NCBI RefSeq assembly: GCF_032884065.1
Contig: NC_088880.1
Location: 28,981,298-29,045,297, forward strand
Length of the DNA stretch: 64,000 nt
Reading direction: 5' to 3'
Origin: Artemia franciscana
Taxonomy: Eukaryota > Arthropoda > Branchiopoda > Anostraca > Artemiidae
This document shows positions 59,721 to 64,000 of this stretch, piece by piece. The position numbers were made by a program, and so were the translations under genes. Numbering within the stretch: position 1 is the stretch's first letter; every line of letters begins with the position of its first letter. Under the pieces are notes generated by a model. That model did not search any database and was not told the DNA's origin. It saw nothing but the letters and a program-made list of their open reading frames with translations.

Positions 59721-60510
59721 TTTCGAATGTTTTTTTAATGCTATATTTTCTTCGACAAACTTCGTATGATGTTGTTACGGAATTAGTTTATAATCCCTTC
59801 AGATGTTTCGATTTTCCTTAATTTCATGTTCTTGAATTTTCCGTTAATTCGATGGTTTTGGCAATTGAAATTTCTAGGATTAATTTTCAATTTAACGGTT
59901 GAATTTCACTGCAGGCAAGGGTTTTAATAGTTTTAGATACTTTTTTTCTAATGCTATATTTTCTTCAACAAAACTTTGCATAAAAGTTTTACGGATTTGG
60001 GTTCTAATCCCTTCAGATGTTTTGGTTTTCATTAATTTCATGTTTTTTGATGTTTCGCTCATTTTAAGTTTATGATCATCGACGATTGCTAATTTGATGT
60101 TTTATCAAACAATTTAGTTATTTACTGAAAGAAACAGTTTAGTTATTTCTGAAAGCGGCTAACTAGAAAAAAGTTCTTTTTCTTTTGAGGAGATATGACA
60201 GTCGTACTAAAAAAAAAAAAATGATATTTTACGAGCTTTTATTTTTTTTTTTTTTTTGTTATGGTTATGGTTATGGTTATTTTGTTATTTGTTATGGTTT
60301 ATTAGTTATGGTTATCATTTTAGGTTTATTTTGCTCATCGATGTTTGCTAATTTGATTTTTTTATCAAACAGTTTAGTTATTTACTGAAAGAAACAGTTT
60401 AGTTATTTCTGAAAGCGGCTAACTAGAAAAAAAGCTCTCTTTCTTTTGAGGAGATATGACAGTCGTAGTAAAAAAAAAAAAATGATATTTTACGAACTTT
60501 ATTCTTTTCA
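59721..60510. repeat. Two local tandem duplications
   Basis: First pair 59735-59840 and 59945-60055 (ATGCTATATTTTCTTC ... AATCCCTTCAGATGTTT). Second pair 60075-60240 and 60320-60500 (TTTACTGAAAGAAACAG, GAGGAGATATGACAGTCGTA). A TTATGG run occurs at 60258-60282. Confidence 0.85.
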
Positions 60511-60835
60511 ACACATACAACGCCCTCTACGTTCGTCACACATCTAGGTTTTAGTTTCAAGATGTAGATGGTAGTGTTAGAATGTTACCTGAGAACATTA
60601 TCTCAGTAGTAAAAACCCTGAAGAAGAACACAATTAGTGTCAGTGCCTTATATAGTAAACCGGTCTACTATTTATTCGCGCCGTTTTACTAGTGCCCTTA
60701 ACAAAATGTCATAGGACTAGGATATCCAGAAGCAGTGCCATATGGCAACGCTGAACCTGAAAATGGTCTAGTTTCATTGTGATTTTTCTCCCTGAGTTTA
60801 TTTTTAATCCTAGTAAGCGACTAGTATACGACAAT
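60511..60835. other. Unassigned sequence
   Basis: No gene recognised. Confidence 0.4.
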
Positions 60836-61212
60836 CTTTGCCCGGATTTACCTTTACTCGAAGGCTATTTCCACGTGGCTCATTTAGAAGATATGGCTTA
60901 TTTCGACTTTGCATTTAAAGCTAAAATTAACAATGTGGCTCACTTAAAAATAAACTCATACAGAAAAAAATTTTCCGTGTGTATCATTTAGATTATATGT
61001 CTCATATAAATTTAGCATTTAACACAAAAATTCCCAATATAGCTCATTTAGAAGATCAGCTCATTTGGAAAAAATCATATAGTTCATTAAAAAAATGACT
61101 TACTCAAAATTAGAATTTAAAGCTGAAAACTAGCAATGTGGCTCACTTAAAAAATGAATTCATAGAAAAAATTTCCATGTGCCTCATTTAGATTATGTGT
61201 CTCATACAAGTT
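60836..61212. repeat. GTGGCTCATTTAGAA-type tandem repeat, left part
   Basis: Irregular units with GTGGCTCA(T/C)TTA, GCATTTAAAGCTAAAA and AGATCAGCTCATTT. Continues at 62363 after an inserted element. Confidence 0.8.
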
Positions 61213-62362
61213 AAATAAACAACACAAGTTTTCTCAACTGAAAGTAAGGAGCACAATTAAAACCTAGAACAAACAGAAACTATTACGTATATGAGAGGGA
61301 TCACCCCCTCGTCAATACCTCGCTCTTTACGCTAAAGTTCGAATTTTGTATCAATTCTTTAAGAATGACTCCTGAATCACCAAGACCATTTAATCAGAAT
61401 AAAAAGCTCTTTTAACAGTGCTATAACAACTTTAGCATTAAGAGCGAGGGGTTGACGAGGGGATGATCTACCTCATATACGTAATAATTTATGCTTGTTT
61501 GAAGTTTTAATGTTGCTTCTTTCAGTTGAAAAAACTTGTTTTTTTAATTAATTTCTGATCGTTTTTAGTTAATGCTGGGGAATCAGGGTCTCCCTCCATG
61601 GAAAATTCCCTTCTCCATGAAAAGATCCTCCAACGTAACCTCACCCCCTCCACCAGAAAAATTCCCTCTGAAAACGTCTGTATACTTCCCAATAACTAAT
61701 ACTATATGTAAACAACGGGCAAAATTTATAACTTGCAGCCCTTCCCCCGGGGACTGTGGAAGGTCAAAATCATCCTCAAAGACATAGCTATTAGATCTTT
61801 TAACTATGCTGAACAAAACGGCTATCTCAAAATTTTGATCGGGTGACTTAGGGGAAAATGAGCATGGAAGGAGTACTAGCTGCCCACCAATATTTCTTGT
61901 CACTTTAAAAGGGCATTAGAACTTTTTACTTCCAATCAAATGAGCCCTCTAACAATCTTCTACGATCACTGGTTCGACATGATCACCCTGAAAAAAGTGA
62001 AAAAAAATTGACACCCATCAAGATCTTTCTTCTGGCAAAAAATGCAAAATTCCACATTTTTGTACATAGGAGCTTGGAACTTCTACAGTAGTGTTTTCTG
62101 GTATGCTTAAACTGATGGTTTGATTTTTGTTAAGATCACTTGATGTTTTTTGGGTGTGTTCTCCCTTTTTTCAAAAATTAGGCAAATTTTCTCAGGCTCC
62201 TAAAATTTGATGGATACAATAAATTTGACGAATTTTACATATTTTGAATAAACATCAAAATTCGATTCTTTTGATGTACTGTTGTTATCAAGACTCTGTT
62301 TCTTAGAGTTTAGGTTGCTATTGAGCCGAATTACTCCTTTCAGTTCTTTACCACGAACGGTT
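61213..62362. mobile_element. Full ~1.15-kb non-coding foldback-headed element
   Basis: Begins CTCAACTGAAAGTAAGGAGC; head inverted repeat CCTCGCTCTTTACGCTAAAG ... CTTTAGCATTAAGAGCGAGG; body as in 10780-11500; ends TTTACCACGAACGGTTTGAT. It splits a tandem repeat, which defines its edges. Confidence 0.83.
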
Positions 62363-62535
62363 TGATTTAGAATTTAAAGCGAAAATTTCATTTAGAAGAT
62401 CAGCTCATTTAAAAAAAAAATCCATATGGTTCATTAAAAAATGTGGCTTATTCAAAATTAGCATTTAAAGCTAAAAATGTACAACGTAGCTCATTTAGAA
62501 AAAATTCCACATGGCTCATTTAGAACATTCTAAAT
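62363..62535. repeat. GTGGCTCATTTAGAA-type tandem repeat, right part
   Basis: Resumes with TTAGAATTTAAAGCGAAAAT and AGATCAGCTCATTTAAAA. Confidence 0.8.
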
Positions 62536-63011
62536 GTTCTTAGGACATTCTACTCTACTAGGAACTTTCTACAAAGAACTTTCTGGACATTCTACTTAGA
62601 AGCAGGACAAATTGGAAAGGATACATCTATTAGGATAAACTAGATGTACGTTGTATGGGCAACATGAGGTGTTGCGGCAACGTTTGTTCGGCTTCACTGA
62701 GCAAAGTGTTGCGAGAGCAAAACTTTGGTTTTGTTTCCTCGCTTCGATTAAACGCTGACATTGTTAATCTGTAAGGATCTTAAAATAAAAAGACACCTAC
62801 ATGTCTTAACACTGGAACCAAATTGGCCTTACCATCAAATACACCGAAAAAAATAATAGGTACACCAACTAGCAAAAGTTGCGAACCCCTCATTACCGAA
62901 GGTGATTATGAGCTAACAGCCGACTGTTACTTAAAAGTCTCTTATATGTCTCACAATTGGTATCGGCCTATTTTTGGTTTCAGTGTGTACCTTACTAATG
63001 AAGTTTTCAAC
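62536..63011. other. Unassigned sequence left of the LINE
   Basis: A short frame at 62823-63017 is not recognised; it may be the LINE's 5' region or chance. Confidence 0.4.
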
Positions 63012-64000
63012 CTTTGAAAACAGAAGTTTTTGATTCCTTTTATGATTTAGTTAAAGAAGGAATCCTGGAAATTTGCAATCGGGGTCCAGCGCCCCATACT
63101 TCGAAAAGGATAGCACCACTGAATCCATGGATGACTCCAGGTCTCCATATAAGCTGAAAAAGGCAAAATTATTTGTGGAAGCTTTACAAGGCTTCACCAT
63201 CTTTAGCTCATCACGAACGATTCAAGGCCTATAGGAATATATTTAACTCTCTGTGTCGGAAGGCCAAGTCTCAGTATTATCATAGGAAATTTTCTGAATG
63301 TGGGAAGGATGTAAGGAAGACATGGTATTTAATTAATTCAGTTCCTAGACCTACTCCCCCTCTGCCTTCAGTTTTATCAATGCTCAAAATCGATGGTAAA
63401 ACCGTCCAAAGAGATGTAGATGTTCAGCTAGAGCTTACCTCTTATTTTGCTAATATAGGAAAGGTAACTGGTTCCTCTGCAAGCTCAGCAACTTCTCGTT
63501 GCGATTCCAGAGCCTTTCTTGGACCCTCATGTTTGAAGTCGATGGTCTTGAATTCTGTTTCTGAATTTGAGGTAGCTCGTATCGTGAATACTCTTGAAGA
63601 ATCATCCTCTTCAGGACCAGACGAAATTCCTATAAGGGTTATCCGTGCCATTCTGCCTGCTATTCTGTCACCACTGACTAAGCTCGTCAATCTGTCTTTC
63701 GAGAAAGGTATTTTCCCTGAATCTCTCAAGCGAGCTAAGGTTATAGTACTCGAGTTATAGTACCGGTTATAGTACCGAGAACCGCCTACAAAGGCGGTTC
63801 TCGGAGTGATCCTGCTAATTATAGGCCAATTTCTCTCCTATCTGTTTTCAGCAAAATTTTTGAGAAGATTATGCTATCCAGGCTTCTTAGTTTTCTGGAT
63901 GCAAAGGATTTTTTGCATGATTTCCAGTTTGGATTCCGAGCGAGTCACTCTACGGAGCATGCTTGCGCAGCTTTATCGAATTTCATTCATTTGGTAATAG
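63012..64000 (+). pseudogene. CR1/Jockey-like LINE, endonuclease-RT junction and RT N-terminus
   Basis: Plus strand. Reads PLNPWMTPGLHIS, a stop, KRQNYLWKLYKASPSLAHHE and RFKAYRNIFNSLCRKAKSQY, then SSSSGPDEIPIRVIRAILPA, IFPESLKRAKVIVL, and (after a break at 63757) DPANYRPISLLSVFSKIFEK and FQFGFRASHSTEHACAAL. This is the usual order of the endonuclease-RT linker and RT motifs 0-2 in the CR1/Jockey group. The first break is a stop near 63157; the second is a ~35-base insertion with a hairpin. It continues past the window edge, so the palm is not visible. Confidence 0.88.
63755..63804. repeat. Quasi-palindrome inserted in the LINE frame
   Basis: GTTATAGTAC occurs three times, followed by CCGAGAACCGCC-TACAAA-GGCGGTTCTCGG, a perfect 12-bp stem. 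Confidence 0.9.

Noticed and set aside
60258..60282. Telomere-like TTATGG run
   Set aside because: Only about four units, internal, and not a known arthropod telomere motif.

Overview
The window is animal nuclear DNA: AT-rich, intron-bearing and packed with transposons. The transposon mix (Helitrons with pre-exon-like CRE arrays, a Penelope-like element, RTE and CR1/Jockey-like LINEs, hAT remnants, foldback MITEs) together with two invertebrate-looking gene fragments suggests an arthropod. A crustacean such as a brine shrimp is my guess from the look of the repeats; it is not proven by anything here.

Two host genes can be recognised, in convergent orientation. The 3' part of a mitochondrial intermediate peptidase gene (MIPEP, + strand) is carried by three exons: 4333-4460, 14483-14938 (with the HEMGH zinc motif) and 30038-30331 (with the stop codon). 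They are separated by introns of about 10.0 and 15.1 kb. The 3' part of a geranylgeranyl diphosphate synthase gene (GGPPS, - strand) is carried by exons 43902-43800 and 37213-37023, with a 6.6 kb intron. Splice phases match across each intron. The 5' exons of both genes appear to lie outside the window.

Layout. 1-2760: no recognised gene. 2760-4332: a 100-bp tandem array in which every unit carries a copy of the MIPEP splice acceptor plus the first ~45 bases of the exon. 4461-14482: intron with an inactivated Penelope-like element of the permuted (Naiad-like, endonuclease-first) type flanked by direct repeats, then foldback elements and an RTE tail. 14939-30037: intron with a SINE, hAT, RTE and CR1-like remnants; a ~4.8-kb block of these is duplicated. 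30372-37022: between the genes, two kinds of satellite-bearing element and four degenerate copies of the GGPPS 3' end. 37214-43799: GGPPS intron with another satellite-bearing TIR element, an 86-bp satellite and an RTE endonuclease relic. 44041-58655: a nested Helitron cluster with (AT)n tracts, arranged as a large inverted repeat. 58690-64000: foldback-type elements, local tandem duplications and the start of a CR1/Jockey-like LINE that runs off the right edge.

The most unusual theme is that both host genes have had exon edges copied into local tandem repeats: the MIPEP 3' splice site 15 times, the GGPPS stop-codon region about three times, and a GGPPS internal exon once. Next most notable are the permuted Penelope-like element and the 12.8-kb Helitron inverted repeat.
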